Of a DNA stretch of 64,000 bases, positions 44,836-57,400 are shown one piece after another. Each line of letters opens with the position of its first letter. Within the stretch, counting starts at the first letter, position 1. The DNA is taken from assembly GCA_029964075.1 (NCBI GenBank), contig CM057136.1, positions 13,194,381 through 13,258,380 of the forward strand, in the 5' to 3' direction. Position numbers and translations under genes: made by a program. This stretch comes from Patiria pectinifera (lineage: Eukaryota > Echinodermata > Asteroidea > Valvatida > Asterinidae). The notes under the pieces were generated by a model, which saw nothing but the letters and a program-made list of their open reading frames with translations, searched no databases and was not told the origin of the DNA.

Positions 44836-47800
44836 TTAATATCGCTTCTTGACGCATACTTCAATCTCATCAACAGGCTGATGTGTCAGAGCCGCCACCT
44901 TGTTGATAGTCAAGAGAGACTCTGACTCCTTGCCTGGTACCTTGTAGAAGGAGTACCGGCCAAACAGCCAAGTGAAGAGCAAGAAGATTTCCTTCTTGGC
45001 AAAGTCTTCGCCGAGGCAGACGCGACGTCCGGCGCTGAATGGGAGAAAGCTCTCTGGGAGCTTTTTGAGCAGTTGACCGTTGTCGTCCAAAAAATGCTCT
45101 GTCAAAGAAAGCATGCAGAAGCGTTAATTTTTGTTTCAATGTTCAGGTTGTACACACTTCAGGCTCCTTCCACGAATAGATTTACCAAAAGCCTGGTACC
45201 ACCGCAGTAGGCCTATAACGCCTTCCAATTCTGGTTGCCGAGTGCCGATGCCGCTAAAAACTTGCCAAGCTTGCGAACTTACCCGGCTTAAACTTCTCCG
45301 GTTCGGACCACTGTGTTGGGTCGTTGTGCAGAGCCAGATGGTTAATCATCACCATGGTGCCTTTGGGGATATCGTACCCAGCTGTAGAAATTTAGTTTAA
45401 AAAAGATAACTCAAATGACAAACAATCACATAATATTAACACGGGTGAGGCCGTTGAAACACGCAGCACCTTTGAATATCAATTGGAGGACTTGAAATAA
45501 GACTTGTGACTTACTTTTTACCGAAACTGTGACTGATGGACTAGTAATGGAATTAAACCCAGCGCAACACTTTTCCGATTTAACCGGTTCCCCGGATCAC
45601 TGGGCCATCAAACAGAGCTGACAATTTGGACAGATCTGACCATACACCAGGCGACCGGATGAAATCAACATGTTTGATTTTTTCGCATCCGATTTTACCG
45701 GATACGATGTTAACGTAAAGGTGTGCAGGCAGCACTCCAATTTTATTGGACACTATATTTATGTTAACCAATCAAGTTCACGAATGAAGTCACATGATTC
45801 CAAATTGACGGCTGCCATTTTGTCATCATGCGATGTTATCATGCGATTGGTTATCATGTGACTGATCATCATGTGACTGATAATAGAACGGAAACGGATA
45901 CGTATGCTGGTTGGTTGCGGTCTAACCGCAACAGTGAAAAACGGTGATGGGGTGATCCGGTGAACTGGTAATCCGGTGAACTGGTGATCCGGTAAAATCG
46001 GAAAGGTAAGCGCTAGACTTCAAACTACTGGACCAAATACTTACCCAGTGTAGTGTCGGTCAGGACAGTATGAGGAACGCCTAAAGGCGCAACTGATCCA
46101 TAGCGGTGAACCTCCAGGATGGTGGCCTCGGTGTATGGCAACGAGCCGCGGTCGTCCAACGAGGGGAGCGTATCACGACCCAGGACGTCATCAATCTCCT
46201 TGGCAACCTTCTCCTGGATGTCCGGATTCTCGGCCAAGAGACCCACCGCCCAGTGAAGAGTGAGAGTGGTTGTCTCGGTTCCAGCTGTGTTGAAACAGTA
46301 TCATCTTAAGGCCTTTACAATCAATGTTAGATACAAGTTGTTGGCCATTCATTACAGCAAAATGATGTTATCATGTGCAGTGTCGTGGCCTCATGGTCTG
46401 GATCATCAACCTCTTACGATCTTTGGTAATTCTGCAGATTCGGGGGGGGGGGGGGGGTTTGGCGTCCAGCGTAGGGTTACTCTGGACAGGTCATTGGGCA
46501 AGACACTTTGTAACTTATATTGAAAAAGATGAGACAGATCTTTTACCTCCGAAAATGTCCAAGACTGTCTGACAAATGTGAGTATCGGTGATTCGATCGG
46601 CTTCCTCCTCCCCAGCTTCTATTGCCTGCTTCTGAGTCAACAGCAACGAGTCAAAGAAGTCACGCACGTTTTCTGTTAAAGCGAAGTAATTTAACTGAAG
46701 TTAAACACAGATGTTAACTGGAGCGGGGTTTGAACCTGCGACCTCCAGTCTAGCTGTCATTCTGGCACTCCACCTAGGCCTAGGTGGCAACCCATTTTTT
46801 TCTTGAGGAAAAAAACTAATTGTAACGTCATGACAATTCGCTCTGCAAGTTTATGGCAAGAGTCGCAGCCAATGTTTCCCGACGTAACATTTCATTTGCC
46901 GCTAGCACTCGATCGCGTCATGTCCGAACGGATATATATGGTTTTGACTCACCTGGGTCAAACTGCTCCCTATGTATCTTCAACTCCTTTCTGAAGACCC
47001 CAAACATCTCTGCAAGAATCTTTCGAACCTTCCGTTTACTCGGAGTTGGAATGAAACTTAAGGCAGGAAAGAAGTCACCGATCAGACCATTGCCGAAGGC
47101 TTTCTGTGCATCAACATTCAACTGAATCCACTGCAACAGTTCAGGCTGGTTGAACTCGTATCTGAAACAAGACGATAAAAGTACACAGAGTTGCACGTAC
47201 CTTCAAAGTCTGCAGTTTGCTATTTATGTGGGGTTTCAACCCCCTCCACTTTTAGCATTTAAAGGGAAGAACGGACCATTTGTCATCTGGGCATTTGTTT
47301 TCAAGACAAAGGTGCGTGTTCTGAAAACTTTCGCCAAGAGTGCGTTTACTGACGACGTCATTGCATTTGGTCAATTTTTGGTCAATTGGTATATTTTATG
47401 GGAGAATTAGGGGGCTCGTTTTTGGTCAATTTTCCGGGGACAGACCTACCACGAAGTGGCATAGAAGATCCTGCCAGAGCTTAAAAACAACAAAATTCTG
47501 CAGGCCAAAAGTGCACCGTTAACTTAAACGCTACGTACTGTTTGTTGAAGCACAAGCTTGCCAGGATATTATACACGATCTGGCCGATGGTGTACTTGGG
47601 TGCAAACGGTTTGTCCCCAAGGTCATCCAGAACTTTTGCAATTTGCGGAGTGACGCTGAAGACGAGCTTCTGCAGTTGTTCTTTCTGCGCAAAATGCCTG
47701 GAAAAAAAACCAAACGGTATTAGATTGTGAAATGTGATTGTTGAGCACTGATGGTATTTATTTTTTTTTTCAATTTTTTAAAAATAAATTTATGATTGAT

Positions 47801-49497
47801 GGCAACAGGAACTAACCTAATTGCAGTGTGGCCAAGCTTGCGCTGGTATCTCCACTGCGGGCCGTAGTTCGAGAAGGCAATATCTTTGTATCCTTCGGTG
47901 ATGATTTCAGCTGGAGAATCGGAACAGTAAAAATTGCTATAATGAATTCCGTGCAGTTTTGTTCTCGTTTGAAGCAACAAACCTGCTCACAATCTGTAAT
48001 GTAGGGTGTATATACAGTAACAACCAGTTGAAGTTTTAACACATTGGCTATATTGAGTTAAAGGGGGAAAAAATCAGCACATGCACGCAACTTTTTGGGC
48101 CTCATAACTGGATTCTGTTGTTAACTCGCATTTAAACAAGAAAAGTAGTGTTTTCTATGACATAACACCACTCTATTAACATCAACTTACGTGGGTCACA
48201 TGGAACGATCATTGACATCGTTATTGTTTTCTTATTATGTAATGTATTAATGCCTAGGATCCCACAATTAATTTTTGTTTTTTGCTTTTCTGTTAGGAAG
48301 TCATTGTATGTGAATTAAGCAAACTGACTGGATATCAAGTTCAATCTTAAGCAAGACATTTCTCAAAGGCAAATCCTTTCAGCATAATCCTACTACCGTG
48401 CTACTCTACCATGTGTACTGTTTAATCAAACTTGAGGTTCCGTGAACATGTATACCTGAGTATGACATCGGTCGACCCGCAAACTCCACGGCTTTCGTCA
48501 CCAGCGCTTCTCGGACGATCTGAATGTTGTTCAGTACAATCATGTTGAAAGCACCAAACCTCAGTGAGAAGACACCTCCGTACTGCTTGTGCAGATCGCA
48601 CATGACCTCCAACGCAGTTTTGGACAAAAATGCTGGTCAATTATCAAACGAAAAGATTCACGAGGTTAACAAATTATTCATGCAGTACATGTATTCTGAA
48701 AGTGATTGTGTAGTTATGGTCTCCGTTTCCGTAGAGAAAGAGCGCCCACGTTTTAGCTTAGGTTTTGCCTCTCCCGACCATAAACGTTATGCGTAACGGC
48801 CATCTTACTATTTTTTGCTATTTTAATTGTAAAAATGGATACACAAAGGTTCACTCATTCATATCCAAGGTTGAACCCTTGACGGAATAACAACGAATGC
48901 TCAGTCCGTGGCGACAGACACACAAACGCGAGGAATCATTGGAAAGAGGACACATTGGTGTTTCACATGATCTATATATTTGCAAAAAATTATTAGATTT
49001 TTAATAATTAACATTTACATCTGGGTTTCCTTAGTGGATACATCATATCAAGCCCTATGCATGAAATAATAAGCCCATACACAATTATATCAACCGGCCG
49101 TCAAGTTTCTACCATCATATCAAGTGGACATTTAACAAATCCTGATTTCGATTTCGTTATAAGCCAAACGGCAGTTCCCAATACGCAGCCTACTACAATT
49201 TGGTTCACAAATATGGAGTAAGTCCTTATATATCTGAGGCTGAACCACATTATGAGGATTTTGTAAGAAACATCTATAGGCTCTACTATAAAGACCTACA
49301 ACATCAATGACTGACACATTAACCATTTACTAATGCGCTGACTCACATGTAACATTCCCGATCAGAGGCACAGCAAACGGTCCTGGAGGGAAGTTAGCCG
49401 GTCGCTTCGAGCTCTTGTACAGAGCAAAGGCAGCCAGAGTAGTCAATGCAACCAACACGGTGGTCGCATCGACGTAGAGATCACCTAACATCGCCAT
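44836..49497 (-). CDS. cytochrome P450, CYP2 type, copy 4
   Basis: Exons in transcript order: 49347-49497, 48456-48632, 47817-47910, 47539-47697, 46953-47161, 46547-46672, 46045-46284, 45283-45381, 44836-45098. 505 residues, open throughout. It has a type B first exon ([13 protein letters not shown], ending PLIGNVT) and the shortest intron 1 (about 0.7 kb). The heme loop reads [12 protein letters not shown]. The F-G region differs from copies 1 to 3: [32 protein letters not shown]. Exon 6 starts [10 protein letters not shown] and ends FG where copies 1 to 3 have FS. Two donors are variant but still GT: GTATAC after exon 2 and GTACGT after exon 4. Exons 3 and 4 with their intron are nearly identical to copy 3, while exons 5 and 6 resemble copy 5. 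Part of intron 1 and everything upstream derive from the type B lineage. Confidence 0.92.
45570..46006. mobile_element. inverted-repeat element in intron 7 of copy 4
   Basis: Orthologous in position and nearly identical in sequence to 34761-35197. Confidence 0.6.
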
Positions 49498-51920
49498 TTT
49501 CTTTTCAGAAGATATAGGAGCCGACGTCCTTCCTTCTTTACGCCGAAATGATCACAGCACAAGTCTCGAATGCTACAGAGATGATGCCACAATACTCAAA
49601 GCTACGTCATCGCATACATAATAACTTTAAGTCATGCACATAGATTGCGCATGATTGTGAGATGTTTACTTACGAATTCACCCATTACGTAACATATACC
49701 TGAATATAATGGAGATTACAATAAGTCCCTTTTATCAGGTATTATTAGGTGTCCTTGCTCTATCTACGCAGATATTGCATGCATCATCGCACGTTGATCA
49801 GGCCTAAGCTGGTATATTTTGACCAGATAAGGCCTTGCCTTAAGCCTATGCCTTAATTACTAACTAAAGCAACGATTGCCGCAGAATTTTCTTGAATTTA
49901 TTCCTCACGTGTATTGCGTCATCTGTCTGGATAACTTGGAAATTTGATAACAATCATTGTCCAATCCTAACCCAATATGATTGTGAAGTAAGGCTCGTAT
50001 ATGAAATGGGCATGGCCATAAGGAAAAGTAAAAAAAAAAAGAAAAAAGGAAACTATCAAACGGTATGATGATTTACTTGTCATCCGGGAAAATCTCACAG
50101 GCTAATCCATGGCCAGAACCGAACTGCGTAAACAGGGTTCGACCTTAACTTTTTTGTTCACTAGCCAACCTGGCTACTGAAACAGACTCTTAACTAGCCC
50201 GTGGGCATTTTCACTAGCCCGCTTTTTTTTAAGCTCAAATACAAAATCCCGTATTTTCGGGCACAATTTTGAGGCAATTTTGTCATTGTTTTAACCCTAA
50301 AAGGGCCGGGTTATTTCAACCATCTCTTAGCTGGAAAGGGGCCATCGAGTGACGAAAAATTTTGAAACTCGGTACATGCATAGAGCAACTCATCATAAAC
50401 ATATCCAAGAAATTTCGTGACTATAGGTCAAAGGGTTTTGGAATTATGGCTAATTAATTATTCATATATACAAATGGTAATTCTGCTCTGTGTACACGAC
50501 GTATATGGGAAAATCCAGTTTCCACAGCGCCGGAATTTTTTTTTTATGTTTTTGGTATCAAAAGATGCGCAAGGTTCGAGGCTAGTAAAAAGTCATAACA
50601 GCTCGGGTCACGAAAAAAAAAAAATCAAAGCTATCGCGGAAAAAGTTTAGGAGGGGCGGATTCCGCCCCCGGCCCTTTTAGGGTTAAATAAACAGATCTA
50701 ATTTAACCCTTTAAACCAGTTGATAAAATCCGACACAAATTGATGATGTTTGCTTTCTGAATGTAATGATTTATTTATTCATGTCCTTTCATCTTTGCCG
50801 TAGCCCAATAATTTTTGACTCGCCAGCCGGGCTACTTAAGGAATAGTTTGACGCGCCGCTGTTTTGACTAGCGTTTGGCTAGCGGGCTTCCGCTAATTTC
50901 GAACCCTGGAAAATTACATTCGGTCAAAAATTCAACAAGTTACAAAATACATAGGTACATAAAGTGAGAACACTTTAGTGCAAACAGAAAACCGTAAAAG
51001 TTGTCAATTTTAAAAGAAAGTCACAATATATAAAAAAAAAAAGGCTGACTGTTATTCTAAGAGCTGGAGAAACAACATAGGCCTACCCTCGTAAGATTAC
51101 ATTCTAAAGTACCAATAACTCTACCTTGTTTTACGTTTCATATTTACACCGCTTATATAAAACACTTTGCAATGGCTAGCACAAGATATTTTGAAATAAG
51201 TGCCGACTTCCTCACAACACACAAACTTTAATAACTACATGTACTTGTTATTTAATCTATTTGGAGATTTTAATACAGCAATTGCCTTTTCACGCATTAT
51301 GTTTGTTATCAATAAAACATTAAAACACCGCCACTCAAAATCAAAAGAAGAATGTTCAAAACCTAACCTGTTAAAGTTTCAGCTCAGTGGATATTACATT
51401 TTTCGAGAACACAGTGAAAAACAATGCACAACCTTTTGATCACGAAAACACGATTTCGTCCATAGAATTCCTTATTTCCGAAAATCATTCCTTATTTCCG
51501 AAACTCGGACTTTCTTGATTTCTTCTAAAATGACAGCAAGCTAGACGGAATAATTTCATGGGATGTAGGCCTACATCTTTAATCCAAGTAAGCTTTTTGA
51601 TAATATTTCAGTACATGTAGTTACTTTAGGAATAAATGCAAATGAAATTTTAGTATAATGCCTTTAATGGCAAATCCGGAATCTTGACAAACTTGCCCAA
51701 AGATTTGCAGAGATTCAACTCTGTGTTATATGATTCATGTATATACAAAGTTTAACAATTGTTGACCACTTTAATATGGGATATGACGTTTTGAACACCC
51801 GAGGGGCACATACACGTCATATCCCACATCACAGCAGTCACCAATTGTTTTGTTATACCTCTGTCTTGGATTCTTTGGATTTGTATGTAAAAGTCACGAA
51901 AACAAACAGCAGTAAACACA
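49498..51920. other. upstream flank of copy 4, no gene seen
   Basis: 49498-50100 is the type B upstream region also found at 13147-13760, ending in an A-rich stretch. A TTAA-flanked MITE is at 50295-50683. From 50700 to 51920 the sequence is AT-rich; 51240-51440 is similar to 33350-33520. A short inverted repeat, 'gggatatgacg' with 'cgtcatatccc', is at about 51778-51828. No exon was recognised. Confidence 0.5.
50295..50683. mobile_element. piggyBac-like MITE
   Basis: The inverted ends CCCTAAAAGGGCCGGG and its partner CCGGCCCTTTTAGGG are directly flanked by TTAA on each side (50291-50294, 50684-50687). TTAA targets with CCCT-starting ends fit piggyBac. 389 bp without transposase. It split an older 'actagcccgc' repeat that continues beyond it. 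Confidence 0.75.
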
Positions 51921-53997
51921 ACTAGAAATGTGTTTGTGGACAAACACAAGCTGTTTCGGATATTTGAAATACTCTGTGCACGTGATGAACACTTGATGAA
52001 GTCACTTCTAATGTCATCTGCCAAGTGAAAAGTCAATCAGACATATAGTGCCAAAGTATGATTTGAAGAAAAACGTGTACAAACCCTATGGGGAAAAATG
52101 CATCTTTAATGTGAAGTAACCTTACACCTGATGATGTCACGATCACAAATTTTTTCTAGGACCATCTGTGGGTGGTAGACTAAGTGTGTACCAAGTCTAA
52201 CGTCGATCGGATTTACGAAAGTGCCAACGTAGAATGTTTTAAAACGTGTACAAACCCTATGGGGTAAAATGCATCTTTAATGTGACGTAACCCAACCCCT
52301 GATGACGTCACGATCACAAATTTCTTCTAGGACCATCTGTCGGTGGTAGTCTAAGTGTGTACCAGGTCTGACGTCGATCGGATTTACGAAGAGGCCAAAG
52401 TGGAGTGTTTTAAAACGTGTACAAAACATATGGGGAAAAATGCATGTTTAATGTGATGTAACCCGACACCTGATGACGTCACAATCACAAATTTCTTCTA
52501 GGACCATCTGTGGGTGGTGGTCTAAGTATATATCAAGTCTGAAATCAATCGGATTTGTAAAAGTGGCAAAGTGGACTGGTGGAAGAAACGTGTGTTAAAC
52601 CTATGGAGAAAAAGTCTGAAAAAGGAGAAGAAAAAAAAACTAGAGATGTGTTTGTGGACAAACACAAGCTGTTTCGGATATTTGAAATACTCTGAGCATA
52701 GGATGAACAATCAGTGACGTCACTATAAATGTCATATTTATAACAGCACATTATAACATGTCAAGTTACAACCAAATCGAACATTTTAGTTCTGTAGATA
52801 TAGACCTGTAAAAGAATAGAATGCCCCTTTAAGGGACTTCACCTGACATTTGATTATGATGTCACTTCAATTTCCATCTATAACACATCCATTTGAATAT
52901 GCATACATGTACCAAGTTTTAACCCAATCAGTCTTGTACTTCCGAAGTTCAGTTTGAAGAAAAACGTGTACAAAACCAATACGAAAACAATGCATCTTTA
53001 ATGTGATGTAACCTGACACCTCATGACGCCACGATGACGAATTTCTCTTAAGACCATCTATGGGTAGTGGTATAAGTGTGTACCAAGTATAAAGTCGATC
53101 AAATTTACGAAAGTGCCGAAATGGAGCGTTTTAAAACATGTACAAACCCTATGGGGAAAATTACATCTTTAATGTGACGTAACCTGACACTTGATGACGT
53201 CACGATCACGAATTTCGTCTAGGACCATCTGTGGGTGGTGATCTAAGTATGAATTAAGTTTAAAGTCGATCAGGTTTATGAAGATGCCAAACTGGAGTTT
53301 TTTAAAACGTGTACAAAGCATATGGGGAAAAATACATCTTTAATGTGACGTAACCTGACACCTGATGACGTCACGATCACAGATTTCTTCTAAAACCATC
53401 TGTGGGTGGTGGTCTAAGTGTTTACCAAGTGTAACGTCGATCGGATTTATGAAAGTGCCGAAATGGAGCATTTTAAAACATGTACAAACCCTATGGGGAA
53501 AAATACATCTTTAATGTGAAGTAACCTGACACTCGATGACGTCATGATCACGAATTTCGTTTAGGACCATCTGTGGGTAGTGGTCTAAGTAGGAATTAAG
53601 TTTAAAGTTGATTGGATTTACGAAGATGCCAAACTGGAGTTTTTTAAAACGTGTACAAAACATATGGGGAAAAATGCATCTTTAATGTGACGTAACCTGA
53701 CACCTGATGACGTCACGATCACAAATTTCTTCTAGGACCATCTGTGGGTGGTGGTCTAAGTATGTACCAAGTCTGAAATCAAATGGATTTAAAAAAGTGG
53801 CAAAGTGGATTGGTGGAAGAAACGTGTGTTAAACCTATGGAGAAAAAGTCTGAAAAAGGAGAAGAAAAAAGAAAAAAAAAAATCTTAACGAAAACAAGAG
53901 CTGTTTCGGTGTGTCACCGAAACAGCTAAAAAAAAAGAAAAAAAAAAATCTTAACGAAAACAAGAGCTGTTTCGGTGTGTCACCGAAACAGCTAACA
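51921..53997. mobile_element. composite element with ~170-bp tandem repeats and hairpin tails
   Basis: A head ('tgtgtttgtggacaaacaca' then 'agctgtttcgg') occurs at 51921 and again at 52639. Each is followed by an array of ~170-173-bp units (three at about 52070-52635, five at about 52960-53870) containing 'gtgtacaaaccctatgggg' and 'gatgacgtcacgatcac'. Each array closes with 'gaaacgtgtgttaaacctatgg'. The second ends in two tandem tails with a 13-bp-stem hairpin (53899-53927, 53965-53993) whose stem complements the 'agctgtttcgg' of the head. Short head, central minisatellite and terminal hairpin recall Helentron-associated or 'pearl'-type non-autonomous elements; that assignment is inference. 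Confidence 0.7.
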
Positions 53998-54432
53998 ATC
54001 ATGACATTCAAACGCCAATTAACTCACATGCATGTCAATTGCTCGAAACAGCTGAAAGTCCACTAGTTCCCTGCTTCCACTCATGTGTGAAAACATGGTG
54101 AAAATAGAGTGGGTACTAACGATATAAGCGTGACACCGCACGTATGCATGCACGTCAAGTGCATGCATGTGCACGAACGTGATTCTACTAGTGTGCCATG
54201 ACTTTTTATAAACTTAACACGTGATCGTTCTAGGCCAATGAAAATACAATATTCAAGACAGAGGTATAGCAATCCGAGCTGTGTGGTTTTCCAACCTTAC
54301 TAGGAATTAAGCAACTGTTGTCGACATGCATCAATAGTTTCTATTATTTCTATATGGACTTTAATTTGGCGATATAGGTATCAGAAACAAACTTGAGGAA
54401 ACTTCCAAGTATATACCCTTCGATGAGGGTAA
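53998..54432. other. 3' flank of copy 5, no gene seen
   Basis: 54130-54180 has repeated 'gcatgcatg'/'gcacg' palindromes. From about 54300 the sequence matches the downstream flank of copy 3 and leads into the stop codon of copy 5. No coding content. Confidence 0.5.
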
Positions 54433-57400
54433 TTAATATCGCTTCTTGACGCATACTTCCATCTCATCAACAGGCTGATGTGTCAGAGCCGCCACCTTGT
54501 TGAGAGTCAAGAGAGACTCCGACTCCTTGCCCGGTACCTTGTAGAAGGTGTACCGGCCAAACAGCCAAGTGAAGAGCAAGAAGATTTCCTTCTTAGCAAA
54601 GTCTTCGCCGAGGCAGACGCGACGTCCGGTGCTGAATGGGAGAAAGCTCTCTGGGAGCTTTTTCAGCAGTTGACCGTTGTCGTCCAAAAAGTGCTCTGTC
54701 AAAGAAAACATGCAGAAAGGTATTTTTTTTGAATAATCAGGTTGTACACACTTCAGGCTCCTTCCACGAATAGATTTACCAAAATGCACACACGTCTTGT
54801 CTTTAAGAATGCATCCAGCATGCGCATGAGCTTGGTTCCATCGCAGTATAACGCCTTCCAATTCTGGTTGCCGAGTGCCGCTGCCGCTGTAAACTTGCCA
54901 AGCTTGCAAACTTACCCGGCTTAAACTTCTCTGGTTCGGACCACTGTGTTGGGTCGTTGTGCAGAGCCAGATGGTTAATCATCACCGTGGTGCCTTTGGG
55001 GATATCGTACCCAGCTGTAGAAATTTAGTTTAAAAAAGATAACTCAAATGACAAACAATCACATAATATTAACACGGGTGAGGCCGTTGAAACACGCAGC
55101 ACCTTTGAATATCAATTGGAGGACTTGAAATAAGACTTGTGACTTACTTTTTACCGAAACTGTGACTGATGGACTAGTAATGGAATTAAACCCAGCGCAA
55201 CACTTTTCCGATTTAACCGGTTCCCCGGATCAATGGGCCATCAAACAGAGCTGAAAATTTGGACAGATCTGACCATACACTAGGCGACCGGATGAAATCA
55301 ACATGTTTGATTTTTTCGCATCCGATTTTACCGGATACGATGTCAACGTAAAGGTGTGCAGGCAGCACTCCAATTTTATTGGACACTATATTTATGTTAA
55401 CCAATCAGGTTCACGAATGAAGTCACATGATTCCAAATTGACGGCTGCCATTTTGTCATCATGCGATGTTATCATGCGATTGGTTATCATGTGACTGATC
55501 ATCATGTGACTGATAATAGAACGGAAACGGATACGTATGCGGGTTGGTTGCGGTCTAACCGCAACAGTGAAAAACGGTGATGGGGTGATCCGGTGAACTG
55601 GTGATCCGGTGAACTGGTGATCCGGTAAAATCGGAAAGGTTAGCGCTAGACTTCAAACTACTGGACCAAATACTTACCCAGTGTAGTGTCGGTCAGGACA
55701 GTATGGGGAACGCCTAAAGGCACAACTGATCCATAGCGGTGAACCTCCAGGATGGTGGCCTCGGTGTATGGCAACGAGCCGCGGTCGTCCAACGAGGGGA
55801 GCGTATCACGACCCAGGACGTCATCAATCTCCTTGGCAACCTTCTCCTGGATGTCCGGATTCTCGGCCAAGAGACCCACCGCCCAGTGAAGAGTGAGAGT
55901 GGTTGTCTCGGTTCCAGCTGTGTTGAAACAGTAACATCTTAAGGCCTTCACAATCAATGTTAGATACAAGTTGTTGGCCATTCATTACAGCAAAATGATG
56001 TTATCATGTGCAGTGTCGTGGCCTCATGGTCTGGATCATCAACCTCTTACGATCTGTGGTAATTCTGCAGATTCGGGGGGGGGGGTGTTTGGCGTCCAGC
56101 GTAGGGTTACTCTGGACATGTTACTGGCAAGACACTTTGTAACTAATATTGAAAAAGATGAGACAGATCTTTTTACCTCCGAAAATGTCCTTGACTGTCT
56201 GACAAATGTGTGTATCGGTGATGTATTCGGCTTCCTCCTCCCCAGCTTCTATTGCCTGCTTCTGAGTCAACAGCAATGAGTCAAAGAAGTCACGTACGTT
56301 TTCTGTTAAAAAAGAGAAGTAATTTGACTGAAACACAGAAGTTAACTGGAGCGGGGTTTGAACCTGCGACCTTCAGTCTAGCTGTCATTCTGGCACTCCA
56401 CCTAGGCCAAGGTGGCTACCCTTTTTTTTTTTTAGGAAAAAAACTAATTGCAACGTCATGACAAATTTTCGCTCTGCAAGTATTAGCAAGAGTCGCAGCC
56501 AATGTTTCCTGACGTAACTCGCGTCAATTAAGTCCGAACTGATATATTTGGTTTTGACTCACCTGGATCAAACTGCTCCCTATGTATCTTCAACTCCTTT
56601 CTGAAGACCCCAAACATCTCTGCAAGAATCTTCCGAACCTTCCGTTCACTCGGAGTTGGAATGAAACTTAAGGCAGGAAAGAAGTCACCGATCAGACCAT
56701 TGCCGAAGGCTTTCTGTCCATCAACATTCAACTGAATCCACTGCAACAGTTCAGGCTGGTTGAACTCGTATCTGAAACAAGACGATAAAAGTACACAGAG
56801 TTGCATGTACCTTCAAAGTCTGCGGTTTGCTATTTATGTGGGGTTTCAACGGGAATAAATTCAACCCCCTCCATTTTTAGCATTTAAAGGGAAGAACGGA
56901 CCATTTGTCATTTGGGCATTTGTTTTCAAGACAACTGTGTGTGTTCTGAAAACTTTCACCAAGAGTGCATTTACTGACGACGTCATTGGATTTGGTCAAT
57001 TTTTGGTCAATTGGTAGTTATATTTTATGGGAGACTTTAAGGGGCTCGCTTTTCGGTCAATTTTCCGGGGACAGACCTACCACGAAGTGACATGAAGAAG
57101 ATCCTGCCAGAGCTTAAAAACAACAAAATTCTGCAGGCCAAAAGTGCACCGTTAACTTAAACGCTACTTACTGTTTGTTGAAGCACAAGCTTGCCAGGAT
57201 ATTATACACGATCTGGCCGATGGTGTACTTGGGTGCAAACGGCTTGTCCCCAAGATCATCCAGAACTTTGGCAATTTGCGGAGTGACGCCGAAGACAAGC
57301 TTCTGCAGTTGTTCTTTCTGCGCAAAATGCCTGGTAAAAACAAACAAACGGTATTAGATTGTGAAATGTGATTGTTGAGCACTGACGGTATTTAATTTTT

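Noticed and set aside
51921..53997. CRISPR-like regular repeats
   Set aside because: Units are ~170 bp and tandem, without unique spacers, in spliced-gene DNA.
54433..54909. 158-codon frame joining intron 8 to exon 9 of copy 5
   Set aside because: Intron 8 happens to be open here, but the acceptor is intact, the sister copies have stops in the intron, and the added residues are unlike any P450.
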